Shown here piece after piece: positions 1 through 7,689 of a stretch of 42,584 nt of DNA; position 1 is the first letter of the stretch, and every line of letters starts with the position of its first letter. The position numbers and the translations under genes are program-made. The stretch comes from an uncultured Eubacteriales bacterium (GTDB lineage: Bacteria > Bacillota > Clostridia > Oscillospirales > Oscillospiraceae): assembly GCA_900549475.1 (NCBI GenBank), contig UROF01000021.1:1-42584 (forward strand), in the 5' to 3' direction. A model generated the notes under the pieces. It saw only the letters and a list, made by a program, of their open reading frames with translations. It searched no databases and was not told the DNA's origin.

Positions 1-1309
1 CGCCGATCTCGTACATGGGGAAGTCCACGATCCAGCAGAACTCATAGCGCTCCTTATCCATATGGTTGGGGCACAGGGCGCCCAGCTTGTTGCGGAGCAC
101 ACCGGCGGTCTTCTGGGCGGCGCCCTTCTTGCCGCAGGCCAGGCCCACGAAGGTGTTGGGCTGGAGGCCCAGACGCTCCACCAGAGCGTCCTTCTTCTCG
201 CCCAGGAACTTGGCGATACCGCCTGCCAGCTCGCCCTTCTCATCCAGCTTGAACCAGTAGGCCTTGTTGCCTGCCTGGACATAGACATCATCGCAGAGCT
301 TGTCGATCTGCTTGCGGGTGGCGGTGAAATCACTGACAGGAATCGCCTTGACGGTGTTACCGGCAAAGGCCTCAAAGCCGCAGTCGGCAAGCAGGTCGGT
401 GACGTCGGTGACGGTCAGGTCAATACGGAGGTCCGGCTTGTCGGAGCCGTAAGTCTCCATGGCCTCATTGTAGCCGATGCGCTTGAAGGGGGCGGAGGAG
501 GCCACGTTATAGGTGCCGAACTTGGCGAAGATGGGCGGCAGCACCTCCTCCAGCACGCCGAACACGTCGTCCTGGGAGGCAAAGCTCATCTCCATATCCA
601 GCTGATAGAACTCGCCGGGGGAGCGGTCGCCGCGGGCATCCTCATCACGGAAGCAGGGAGCGATCTGGAAGTACTTGTCGAAGCCGGAGGTCATCAGCAG
701 CTGCTTGAACTGCTGGGGAGCCTGGGGCAGGGCGTAGAACTTGCCGGGGTGCTTCCGGGCGGGCACCAGGTAGTCACGGGCGCCCTCCGGGGAGGAGGCG
801 GTAAGGATGGGGGTGGTGATCTCCAGGAAGCCCTGCTCGGTCATGGCGGCACGGAGGGCGGCCACCACCTGGCAGCGGAGGATGATATTCTTCTTCACCG
901 CGGGGTTGCGGAGATCCAGATAGCGGTACTTCAGACGCAGGGACTCGTCGGCCTCACGGCTGCGGTTGATCTGGAAAGGCAGCTCATTGTAGCGGCAGCG
1001 GCCCAGGACCTCGATCTTGGTGGGGACCACCTCGATGTCGCCGGTGGGGAGGTTGGGGTTCTTGCTGCTGCGCTCCCGGACGGTGCCGGTGACCTGGATG
1101 GTGGACTCCTTGTTGAGGCCCTTGATAATGGACATCATCTCCTCGGTCTCCACCACCAGCTGGGTGGTGCCGTAGAAATCCCGGAGGATGACGAAGGCAA
1201 AGTTCTGGCCTACCTCACGGACGTTTTCCATAAAGCCCGCCAGGGTGACGGTCTGGCCTGCGTGCTCCAGGCGGAGCTCCCCACAGGTATGGGTTCTGGA
1301 CTGTTTCAT
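1..1309 (-). CDS. aspS: Aspartyl-tRNA synthetase, C-terminus beyond window edge
   Basis: Class II synthetase that charges tRNA-Asp in the cytoplasm. 436 codons are visible of about 590 usual for bacterial AspRS, so roughly the last quarter (including motif 3) lies outside the window. The ATG at 1309 follows AAAGGAG at good spacing. Residues 1-100 are the OB-fold anticodon-binding domain. The flipping loop SPEGARDYLVPAR is at about 173-185, and motif 2, FRDEDARGDRSPGEFYQLD, is at about 220-238. The SPGEFYQLD form differs from the E. coli QPEFTQID form and resembles AspRS of alphaproteobacteria and many clostridia; in such lineages the enzyme is often non-discriminating (also charges tRNA-Asn), which the sequence here cannot decide. 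It lies downstream of hisS and is probably under the same T-box transcript, although 319 bp separate them. Confidence 0.97.
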   Translation of the reverse strand, partial: MKQSRTHTCGELRLEHAGQTVTLAGFMENVREVGQNFAFVILRDFYGTTQLVVETEEMMSIIKGLNKESTIQVTGTVRERSSKNPNLPTGDIEVVPTKIEVLGRCRYNELPFQINRSREADESLRLKYRYLDLRNPAVKKNIILRCQVVAALRAAMTEQGFLEITTPILTASSPEGARDYLVPARKHPGKFYALPQAPQQFKQLLMTSGFDKYFQIAPCFRDEDARGDRSPGEFYQLDMEMSFASQDDVFGVLEEVLPPIFAKFGTYNVASSAPFKRIGYNEAMETYGSDKPDLRIDLTVTDVTDLLADCGFEAFAGNTVKAIPVSDFTATRKQIDKLCDDVYVQAGNKAYWFKLDEKGELAGGIAKFLGEKKDALVERLGLQPNTFVGLACGKKGAAQKTAGVLRNKLGALCPNHMDKERYEFCWIVDFPMYEIG

Positions 1310-1344
1310 AATGTTTTCTCCTTTTGTGGATAGTATTGTGTCAT

Positions 1345-1563
1345 CTATGATTGCTGATTGGTGGTTTCGTGGCTCTGGATGATCTCCATGACCTCCCGCA
1401 GCCACTGCTCCTGCTGGTCGGTATTGGCCTGCCAATCCTCTCCCAGGACGCTGACGTCCAGGGTACCATAAAAATTGGTGAAGTGGAGCAGGGCCCCGCT
1501 GGCCTCGTGGCCCCCGGGGAGGCGGGCTGCTTCCTTTCTTCCGGCCTCCGGGGTCGTTTCAGC
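1345..1563 (-). pseudogene. Orphan coding-like reading frame without start codon
   Basis: Between hisS and aspS the minus strand is open for 73 codons, ending in TAG at 1345-1347, with no ATG, GTG or TTG near its 5' end. Only an internal ATG about 13 codons from the end is available. The second half reads like real protein (HFTNFYGTLDVSVLGEDWQ, then QQEQWLREVMEIIQSHE) with the strong G/C third-position bias of the neighbouring genes. The frame is not that of hisS. I read it as the 3' remnant of a small gene that has lost its N-terminus, but a non-standard start or a frameshift near 1564 is possible. The family is not recognised. The rest of 1310-1628 shows nothing else. Confidence 0.35.
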
Positions 1564-1628
1564 CTATGGGATAAAGGTCTTGGGGGGTTACTGGGGCTGT
1601 AAGCCTCAAGTGGGCTGGCGTTTTGGAA

Positions 1629-3077
1629 TCAGGCCTGAGGCTCCAGGCCGTACTTCTCCGTTATGGCGGCCTTGTCCAGAATGGGGGCCTGAGGCAGCTG
1701 GTCGCACAGCTGCCGGCGGAGATAGGTCAGGGCTTCCTCCACAGGAAGGGTGACCTGTTTGTACATGCCCTCTGCCTCCATCCGCCGGATCTCCTCCGGG
1801 GAGAAGTCGTTGGCCATGCGAAGATTTTTCACTGTGGCGGCGCCTGCCTTGATCTCATCCTCACCCAGGAAAACGGCGAAGGGGATGTTCAGCTTGTCGG
1901 CGTAGCTCATCTTGGCCTTGAATTTTTTCTGTTCGGTGTAGAGCTGGGTACGGATGCCTGCCTGCCGCAGCTGGGCGGCAAAGGAGATAGCGGCGGTAAG
2001 ATCCTCGGTCATAGGCAGGATCAGCACGTCGGCCGGAGCGGTGTTCATCTCTGGGTTCAGCATGCCCTGCTCATTGAGGACATAGAACAAACGGGTCAGT
2101 CCAATGGAAATTCCCACTCCAGGGAGTATTTTATCTGTGTAATATTCCGCTAAGTTATCATATCTGCCGCCGGAGCAGATGCTTCCGATCTCCGGATGAT
2201 CCAGCATGGTGGTCTCGTACACAGTGCCGGTGTAGTAGTCCAGGCCACGGGCAATGGTGAGGTCCACGGCAAACTTCTCCTCGGCCACGCCGAAGGCGGA
2301 GAGGTACTTCACCACGGTGGTCAGCTCATCCAGGCCCAGGTCAAAGACCTCGTTGCGGCCCCGATAGCCCTCCAGGGCGGTGAGGACCTCCTGGTTGCTG
2401 CCCTTGATGGCGATGAAGGTGAGGATCTCACCGGCCTGCTCACTGCTGAGGCCCAGCTCCTCCACCAGCAGCTGTCCCACTTTCTCACTGCCGATTTTGT
2501 CCAGTTTATCTACGGTACGCATAATGTCGCCGGACTTCTCACTGAGGCCCTGCATGGCGTAGAAGCCGTTGAGGATCTTCCGGTTGTTCACCCGGATCTG
2601 GAAGCGCTGAAGCCCCAGGCGGGTAAAGGTCTGGGAGATGATGGCGGGGATCTCCGCCTCGTTGGCGATGTCCAGCTTGCCGTCGCCGATGATGTCAATG
2701 TCCGCCTGGTAGAACTCCCGGAAGCGGCCCCGCTGGGCCCGCTCGCCCCGGTAGACCTTGCCGATCTGATAGCGGCGGAAGGGGAAGGACAATTCGGCGT
2801 AGTGGAGGGCCACATACTTGGCCAGGGGCACTGTCAGGTCAAAGCGAAGGCTCAGGTCGCTGTCGCCCTTGGTAAAGCGGTAGATCTGCTTTTCCGTCTC
2901 ACCGCCGGCCTTGGCCAGCAGCACTTCGCTGGACTCGATGACAGGGGTGTCCAGGGGCGTGAAGCCGTAGAGGCTGTAGGTCTCCCGGAGGATGGCCATG
3001 ATCTGCTCCATCTGCTGCTGGGGGCCGGGGAGCAGTTCCATAAAGCCGGAGAGAGTGCGGGGTTGGACTTTACTCAT
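1629..3077 (-). CDS. hisS: Histidyl-tRNA synthetase
   Basis: Class II synthetase charging tRNA-His. 482 aa, longer than the usual 420-430 because of a C-terminal extension of about 50 residues. Motif 1 region is at about 40-65. Motif 2 is at about 105-125 (YRGERAQRGRFREFYQ). The histidine-specific HisA motif RGLDYYTGTVYE is at about 277-288, SGGRYDNL at 302-309, and motif 3 GVGISIGLTRL at 320-330. The anticodon-binding domain follows. The ATG at 3077 has AAAGGAG upstream. It is the first gene of a hisS-aspS transcription unit that begins at a sigma-A promoter at 3480-3509 and runs through a T-box leader, so expression should respond to uncharged tRNA. Confidence 0.97.
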   Translation of the reverse strand: MSKVQPRTLSGFMELLPGPQQQMEQIMAILRETYSLYGFTPLDTPVIESSEVLLAKAGGETEKQIYRFTKGDSDLSLRFDLTVPLAKYVALHYAELSFPFRRYQIGKVYRGERAQRGRFREFYQADIDIIGDGKLDIANEAEIPAIISQTFTRLGLQRFQIRVNNRKILNGFYAMQGLSEKSGDIMRTVDKLDKIGSEKVGQLLVEELGLSSEQAGEILTFIAIKGSNQEVLTALEGYRGRNEVFDLGLDELTTVVKYLSAFGVAEEKFAVDLTIARGLDYYTGTVYETTMLDHPEIGSICSGGRYDNLAEYYTDKILPGVGISIGLTRLFYVLNEQGMLNPEMNTAPADVLILPMTEDLTAAISFAAQLRQAGIRTQLYTEQKKFKAKMSYADKLNIPFAVFLGEDEIKAGAATVKNLRMANDFSPEEIRRMEAEGMYKQVTLPVEEALTYLRRQLCDQLPQAPILDKAAITEKYGLEPQA

Positions 3078-3195
3078 GGTGGTTTCTCCTTTATGTGAGG
3101 TTATATTATGTAAACTAAATAAGGGGCTGGTTCTGAAAATACAGGGTAATATGCCGGGGACTCCAGAGGGGAGAGGGCTCGCCGGTTTTCACCGG

Positions 3196-3473
3196 GGCAA
3201 AACAAATGCTCCCGTCCCCACACAGCGGGACGAGAGCATGACAAAACACACTTCGTGGTGCCACCCACATTCGGCGGAAGAACGTAAGCTTCCGCCCTTA
3301 TTGTCCCTATCGGCCGCGGAGGGACTTTCCGCGGGCGTTTCCGCCCCCGCTCCGGCGCTGTCTTCCCCTCCGTCTGTCCGTATAGGTCTCTTACAGCCAC
3401 AGGAGGCCTTTCTCTGTCCGGCGGTCGGGGGGTACTCCGTCGCCATCATGGCGGCGGGCCTGCTATCCAATTG
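3196..3473 (-). promoter_or_regulatory. T-box leader upstream of hisS
   Basis: The leader transcript carries a T-box motif GGGTGGCACCACG (minus strand, 3254-3266), a variant of the conserved AGGGTGGNACCGCG. About 15 nt further on comes an intrinsic terminator at 3196-3240: a 12-bp stem TGCTCTCGTCCC pairing with GGGACGGGAGCA, followed by a T-rich run. A strong 9-10 bp hairpin (GGCGGAAG...CTTCCGCC) sits just before the T-box motif. This is the standard arrangement in which uncharged tRNA stabilises an antiterminator. I could not fix the specifier loop, so histidine specificity is inferred from the downstream gene. About 120 bp of leader lie between terminator and hisS start. Confidence 0.85.
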
Positions 3474-3479
3474 TCTGCT

Positions 3480-3509
3480 ATTATAGTACGCGAAGGGGGC
3501 AAAAGTCAA
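3480..3509 (-). promoter_or_regulatory. Sigma-A promoter of the hisS T-box transcript
   Basis: On the minus strand, TTGACT (3504-3509) and TATAAT (3480-3485) are separated by 18 bp. The predicted start is near 3473, at the head of the T-box leader. It sits directly behind the stop codon of the mgsA-like gene (3524). Confidence 0.8.
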
Positions 3510-3523
3510 TGGGGAAGGGGGCG

Positions 3524-3937
3524 TTAATGGTTCAATTTGTGCTTGGGATTGACAATATTGCGCCAATCCATATCGCCCCGGTCCATACCCAGCACCAGCA
3601 TTTCCGCGGTAGCCACGTTGGAGGCGAAGGGGATATTGTTCTGGTCGCACAGCCGGGAGATATACAGCAGCTCCTTATCCATGGTGGAGTCGTTGGGGTC
3701 TACAAAGAACAGGACCATATCCATCTCATTGTAGGCGATCCGGGCGCCGATCTGCTGGCTGCCGCCGTGCTGGCAGGAGAGGAAGAGGTGGACGTTAAGG
3801 CCGGTAGCCTCCATGACCAGGCGGCCGGTGGTATTGGTGGCGCAGAGGTTGTGACGGGACAGGATGCCGGCGTAGGCGGAGCAGAACTGGACCATCAGGT
3901 CTTTTTTATTGTCGTGGGACATGAGAGCAATATACAT
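3524..3937 (-). CDS. mgsA: Methylglyoxal synthase-like protein with altered active site
   Basis: 137 aa MGS-like domain. In the family the enzyme converts dihydroxyacetone phosphate to methylglyoxal plus phosphate. Visible family features are MSHDNKK (matching AHDxxK, including the Asp20 equivalent), the ATNTTGRL phosphate-binding stretch at 33-40, FFVDP at 77-81 and the NVATAE stretch. The hallmark GGDQQ, which contains the catalytic Asp71 of E. coli MgsA, reads GGSQQ here (Ser60), and SGPxGG reads SCQHGG. Activity as a classical MGS is therefore uncertain. The start at 3937 is preferred over an upstream ATG because AAAGGAAAAAC lies just before it. The minD-mgsA adjacency matches the end of the clostridial mreBCD-PBP2-minCDE-rodA-mgsA cluster and supports common descent. 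Confidence 0.8.
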   Translation of the reverse strand: MYIALMSHDNKKDLMVQFCSAYAGILSRHNLCATNTTGRLVMEATGLNVHLFLSCQHGGSQQIGARIAYNEMDMVLFFVDPNDSTMDKELLYISRLCDQNNIPFASNVATAEMLVLGMDRGDMDWRNIVNPKHKLNH

Positions 3938-4000
3938 ATCGTTTTTCCTTTCTAGAGTCGTTGATAGGCTCTGCACTGGTACCGTCGTCTTCGTGAGCGC

Positions 4001-4744
4001 TCACCGCAGTCTCATCAGCGGCGTCCGCTTGCCGGTGATCCGTCGGGCAATATTTCGGTAAGCCTTGGCGGCGCAGTCATTGGAGGAGAGGAGCAGAGGG
4101 ATTCCTCTGCCGGAGTACAGGGGCATGGTCTCATCCTCCGGGATAACACCCAGAAGAGGGAGACCGGCCATGTCGATGGCGTCGTCGATGGTCTGGTGCA
4201 GGGATTTCAGCAGCTTTTTCCGGCAGCGGTTCACTACCAGGTGGACCCGTCCCCGGGGCAGGGCGTCCAGTTCCATAACCGTGCGCTGGGCATCCCGCAG
4301 GCTGCTGGCGTCGGTGGTGGTGACCACTACCGCACGGTCCGCGGCGCTCAGGGCCAGCCGGAATCCGGCGCCCAGGCCTGCCGGGGCGTCAATGAGGCAG
4401 TAGTCAAAGCGGCGGCGGATCTCAGGAAACAGGGTACGGAAGGCCTCCGGCCGCACCCGCAGGCCGTCCAGACGGGAGGGTGCGGTAAGCAGATAGAGGT
4501 TCTTCTGCAGAGGATGGGCGGTGATGGCGTCGTTGAGGGAGCAGTAGCCTGCCAGAACGTCGGTAAAATCCATCACGGCCCGGTCGGTCATGGCCAGGGC
4601 AATGTCCAGGTTCCTAAGGCCGATATCACAGTCGAGACACAGGGTAGGATGGCCCAGTTGGGCCAGGGCCATACCTACGTTGGCGGTAAAGGATGTTTTT
4701 CCGGTACCGCCTTTGCCGGATACCACGGCGATGGTTTGACCCAT
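4001..4744 (-). CDS. minD: MinD-like septum-site ParA family ATPase
   Basis: 247 aa deviant Walker A ATPase. The deviant P-loop KGGTGKTS is at about 11-18, the DCDIGLRNLD switch region (MinD-type DxDxGxRNLD) at about 38-47, and the Walker B region CLIDAPAGLG at about 115-124. The C-terminal tail (AYRNIARRITGKRTPLMRL) is basic and amphipathic like the MinD membrane-targeting helix. In the family it binds membranes as a dimer and recruits MinC to block polar FtsZ rings. Neither minC nor minE is next to it, unlike the usual minC-minD-minE order, so a partner must be elsewhere or the protein acts differently. GGAGGTG lies before the ATG at 4744. It sits 21 bp after rsmG and 63 bp before mgsA, probably in one operon. 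Confidence 0.82.
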   Translation of the reverse strand: MGQTIAVVSGKGGTGKTSFTANVGMALAQLGHPTLCLDCDIGLRNLDIALAMTDRAVMDFTDVLAGYCSLNDAITAHPLQKNLYLLTAPSRLDGLRVRPEAFRTLFPEIRRRFDYCLIDAPAGLGAGFRLALSAADRAVVVTTTDASSLRDAQRTVMELDALPRGRVHLVVNRCRKKLLKSLHQTIDDAIDMAGLPLLGVIPEDETMPLYSGRGIPLLLSSNDCAAKAYRNIARRITGKRTPLMRLR

Positions 4745-4765
4745 GGGGTCACCTCCTTGCCGCCG

Positions 4766-5491
4766 TCACGCCCCCGGCACGCCCAGGGGCTGCTTCTTGA
4801 TCTGGGCGAAGCGGCGGGGATATTTTTTCGGGGTAGGGGATACTTTGCGGATGGTGAGAAGCCGGTGGGTAATATCTGTAGTCGGAATGGAGTAATCGGT
4901 CACACGCTCCAGCTTTCCGCCCAGCAGGGAAATAGCCTTGGCGGCCTGATCGGTCTCCTCCTGGCTGTGGCTGGACTTCATGGCCAGGAAGGCGCCGCCC
5001 ACTTTGACCAGGGGCAGGCACAGCTCACAGAGCACCGGCAGGGCGGCTACAGCCCGGCTGACAGCAAAGTCATAGGATTCCCGATGGGCGGCGGCAAATT
5101 CCTCCGCCCGGGCGTGGACACAGGTGATATCCTGCAGTGACAGGGCGTTGCAGACCTCCTGCAGGAAGTCTATCCGCTTGTTCAGGCTGTCCAGCAGGGT
5201 CATATCCACCCCCGGCAGGGCAATGGCCAGGGGCATACCGGGAAAGCCTGCCCCGGTACCCACGTCAATGATCTTCTTACCTGCCAGCTCCTCGTGGGCA
5301 GCCAGCGCCAGGCTGTCCAGCAGATGCAGGGTGGCTACCTCCCGGGGCTCGGTGATGGCAGTGAGATTCATGACCTGGTTCTTTTCCAACAATAACCTGG
5401 AAAATTCGATCAGTTGAGGGATACGATCCTCTCCCATGCCCAGGGCGGGAAGGCCCTCTTGCAATACTTCTCGAATGATGGTTTCGTCCAT
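4766..5491 (-). CDS. rsmG: 16S rRNA (guanine-527-N7)-methyltransferase
   Basis: 241 aa SAM-dependent methyltransferase of the GidB family, which makes m7G527 in 16S rRNA. The pre-SAM stretch NLTAITEPREVATLHLLDSL is at about 42-61. Motif I IDVGTGAGFPGMPLAI is at about 75-90, LLDSLNKRIDFL follows, and the catalytic region SRAVAALPVLCELCLPL is present. Length is typical, with a basic C-terminal tail (PTPKKYPRRFAQIKKQPLG). Its SD (TAAGGAGA) overlaps the stop of the upstream Cys-rich gene, so the two are translationally close. RsmG beside parA/parB is the classic origin-proximal arrangement in bacteria. Confidence 0.95.
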   Translation of the reverse strand: MDETIIREVLQEGLPALGMGEDRIPQLIEFSRLLLEKNQVMNLTAITEPREVATLHLLDSLALAAHEELAGKKIIDVGTGAGFPGMPLAIALPGVDMTLLDSLNKRIDFLQEVCNALSLQDITCVHARAEEFAAAHRESYDFAVSRAVAALPVLCELCLPLVKVGGAFLAMKSSHSQEETDQAAKAISLLGGKLERVTDYSIPTTDITHRLLTIRKVSPTPKKYPRRFAQIKKQPLGVPGA

Positions 5492-5499
5492 ATATCTCC

Positions 5500-5919
5500 T
5501 TACGGCTGCTGTGTGTCCTCAGGGGCCTCAGACGGAGCGCTTTCCTGGGGAGCGTCCTGCTCCGGAGTGTTCTCCGCGGGAGTGCTCTCTGCGGGTGCGC
5601 TGTCCTGGCAGGAGCAGGCGGATTCCTGGCAGCAGCACTCACTCTGGCAGGCGGCGTCATCGTCCACGCAGCAGGGCTGACCGTTGTGGTAGTGGACGAT
5701 CAGTTCATCGGCAAAGAGATGGGCCTCCTCCACTTCATTGGGAGGGAAGAAGCCGATGTCCACGCTGACACCCTTTGTCTCAGGGTGGGTGCTGCAGGTG
5801 GCGCGCCACAGGAGAGCCCGGATCTTTTTGTCGCCTGTAGCTTTGTCAGTAGTGACGCGATAGGGGGTGAGGCCTGCGATCAGCGCAGCAGCGCCTACAG
5901 CCTTCCAAAAGTTTTTCAT
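5500..5919 (-). CDS. Small secreted or anchored Cys-rich protein, unknown function
   Basis: 139 aa, not recognised. An N-terminal hydrophobic segment (WKAVGAAALIAGLTPY) could be a signal anchor. A compact domain follows with TCSTHPE and VSVDIGFFPPNEVEEAHLFADEL. Then comes a Cys cluster, CCVDDDAACQSECCCQ plus ACSCQ, with nine Cys in about 24 residues. The tail is an acidic Pro/Ala/Glu/Ser stretch with degenerate repeats (APAESTPAEN, APQESAPSEA). The Cys cluster suggests metal binding or disulfides, which is inference only. AAGGAG precedes the ATG. Only 8 bp separate it from rsmG and they are probably co-transcribed. Confidence 0.75.
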   Translation of the reverse strand: MKNFWKAVGAAALIAGLTPYRVTTDKATGDKKIRALLWRATCSTHPETKGVSVDIGFFPPNEVEEAHLFADELIVHYHNGQPCCVDDDAACQSECCCQESACSCQDSAPAESTPAENTPEQDAPQESAPSEAPEDTQQP

Positions 5920-5992
5920 CAGGGAACTCTCCTTATTATTAATGTAGAGGGGGATCAGGAGACAGCGTAGCTGCCGCTTCTGACCGTCGGAA

Positions 5993-6065
5993 TATCAGTG
6001 CTTGGGGACGATTACATCCTTGCCGTCCATGTTGGGCTGCAGCGCCTCGGGGATTTCACGCTGTT
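5993..6065 (-). pseudogene. Duplicated 3' end of serS
   Basis: About 70 bp closely match the last ~70 bp of the intact serS gene about 200 bp away (6195-6268). There are roughly six substitutions and one deleted base. On the minus strand it still reads EIPEALQPNMDGKDVIVPKH then stop, against KIPEALRPYMGGKDVIVPKH in serS. The deleted T would shift the frame at the upstream end. No further SerRS homology is visible upstream. It lies between serS and the Cys-rich gene, so it is either a residue of a past tandem serS duplication or a partial duplication of the gene end. The rest of 5920-6199 holds short GC-rich palindromes only. Confidence 0.8.
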
Positions 6066-6199
6066 CCCCAGCGGCCAGGGCCGCCGGGGGCCCCTGTCCA
6101 TAGGACATCCTCGGGGCAAGTGAATTGCCCCTGCGGCAAGGTTTGGCTGCGCCAAACGCTTGTGCGCCCCTTTGGGGCGGGCGACGGCAGCGGCCGGGA

Positions 6200-7504
6200 T
6201 CAGTGCTTGGGGACGATCACGTCCTTGCCGCCCATGTAGGGCCGCAGTGCCTCGGGGATTTTCACGCTGCCGTCGGCCTGGAGGTTGTTCTCCAGGAAAG
6301 CGATCAGCATACGGGGAGGCGCCACCACGGTGTTGTTCAGGGTGTGGGGCAGGTAGTTCTTACCGTTTTCACCCTTGACCCGGATCTTCAGGCGGCGGGC
6401 CTGGGCATCGCCCAGGTTGGAGCAGGAGCAGACCTCAAAATATTTCTGCTGCCGGGGGCTCCAGGCCTCGATGTCGCAGGATTTCACCTTCAGATCAGCC
6501 AGGTCGCCGGAGCAGCACTCCAGCTGCCGCACAGGGATATCCATGCTGCGGAACAGCTCCACGCTGTAGCGCCACATCTGCTCATACCACTTCATGGACT
6601 CCTCGGGCTTGCAGACCACGATCATCTCCTGCTTCTCAAACTGGTGGATGCGGTAAACGCCCCGTTCCTCAATGCCATGGGCGCCCTTCTCCTTGCGGAA
6701 GCAGGGGGAGTAGGAGGTGAGGGTCTGGGGCAGCTTCTCCTCGGGAATGATCTGGTCGATGAACTTGCCGATCATGGAGTGCTCGCTGGTACCGATGAGG
6801 TACAGGTCCTCGCCCTCGATCTTGTACATCATGGCGTCCATCTCCGCAAAGGACATGACGCCGGTGACCACATTGGAGCGGATCATGAAGGGGGGAATGC
6901 AGAAGGTGAAGCCCTTATCGATCATGAAGTCCCGGGCGTAGGCCAGCACCGCCTCGTGAAGGCGGGCAATGTCGAGCATGAGGTAGTAGAAGCCGTTGCC
7001 GGATACCCGGCCGGCGGCGTCCATGTCGATGCCGTCAAAGCGCTCCATGATCTCCGTGTGGTAGGGGATCTCAAAGTCCGGGGTCACCGGCTCGCCGAAG
7101 CGCTGGACTTCTACATTATAACTGTCATCAGGGCCGATGGGCACGGAGGGGTCGATGATATTGGGGAGGACCATCATGATCTCCCGGATCTTCTCTTCCA
7201 GCTCGCCCTCTTTGGCCTCCAGAGCAGCCAGCTCGTCAGCCTGGGCTTTCACCTGGGCTTTGACGGCCTCCGCCTCCTGGAGCTTGCTGGGGTCCTTCTT
7301 GGCCTGGCCCATGAGCATACCCACCTGCTTGCTGAGGGTGTTGCGCTGGGCGCGGAGCTCACTGGCACGGGTAATGGCGTCCCGGTTCTCCTTGTCCAGG
7401 GCCAGGACCTGGTCAACCAGGGGCAGCTTTGCCTCCTGGAACTTGTTTTTGATGTTCTGCTTGACGATGTCCGGATTGTCCCGGACGAATTTGATATCCA
7501 GCAT
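6200..7504 (-). CDS. serS: Seryl-tRNA synthetase
   Basis: 434 aa class II synthetase charging tRNA-Ser (and tRNA-Sec where present). It starts MLDIKFVRDNPDIVK, the usual SerRS N-terminus, with GAGGTAAC before this ATG, so upstream in-frame ATGs are rejected. Residues 30-105 form the tRNA-binding coiled-coil arm (lysine/glutamate-rich, KKDPSKLQEAEAVKAQ). Class II motif 2, CFRKEKGAHG plus YRIHQFEKQEM, is at about 265-290, and motif 3, LNNTVVAPPRMLIAFLENN, is at about 390-410. Length and architecture are normal. It follows parB by 185 bp, a gap that contains a parS site. Confidence 0.97.
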   Translation of the reverse strand: MLDIKFVRDNPDIVKQNIKNKFQEAKLPLVDQVLALDKENRDAITRASELRAQRNTLSKQVGMLMGQAKKDPSKLQEAEAVKAQVKAQADELAALEAKEGELEEKIREIMMVLPNIIDPSVPIGPDDSYNVEVQRFGEPVTPDFEIPYHTEIMERFDGIDMDAAGRVSGNGFYYLMLDIARLHEAVLAYARDFMIDKGFTFCIPPFMIRSNVVTGVMSFAEMDAMMYKIEGEDLYLIGTSEHSMIGKFIDQIIPEEKLPQTLTSYSPCFRKEKGAHGIEERGVYRIHQFEKQEMIVVCKPEESMKWYEQMWRYSVELFRSMDIPVRQLECCSGDLADLKVKSCDIEAWSPRQQKYFEVCSCSNLGDAQARRLKIRVKGENGKNYLPHTLNNTVVAPPRMLIAFLENNLQADGSVKIPEALRPYMGGKDVIVPKH

Positions 7505-7570
7505 AGCTGTTACCTCGAATCTGTTTGTATGGGTAGGCATCCGGCTCTGCTTCAAGGGGCTTTAGGGGCG

Positions 7571-7586
7571 TGTTTCACGTGAAACG
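7571..7586. other. parS: parS centromere site 1
   Basis: TGTTTCACGTGAAACg matches the bacterial parS consensus (TGTTTCACGTGAAACA) at 15 of 16 positions. It lies between parB and serS, where ParB should load and spread as a CTP clamp. Its presence next to parAB supports an origin-proximal location. Confidence 0.95.
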
Positions 7587-7689
7587 ATCCCGCAAACCGC
7601 TGAAAGCGAACAGGATGAAAGTAAAATCACTTTACCCCCTTCTGAGGGGGATTATGGGCCGCAGCGGCCCCGTTTCCGATGGTTTCGGA

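Noticed and set aside
62..1333. Long plus-strand reading frame opposite aspS
   Set aside because: It is the antisense shadow of aspS in GC-rich sequence; the aspS frame has recognisable motifs and an SD.
7610..7660. Possible terminator after parB (GTAAAATCACTTTAC)
   Set aside because: The stem is only five base pairs with an AT-rich loop and no clear T-tract.
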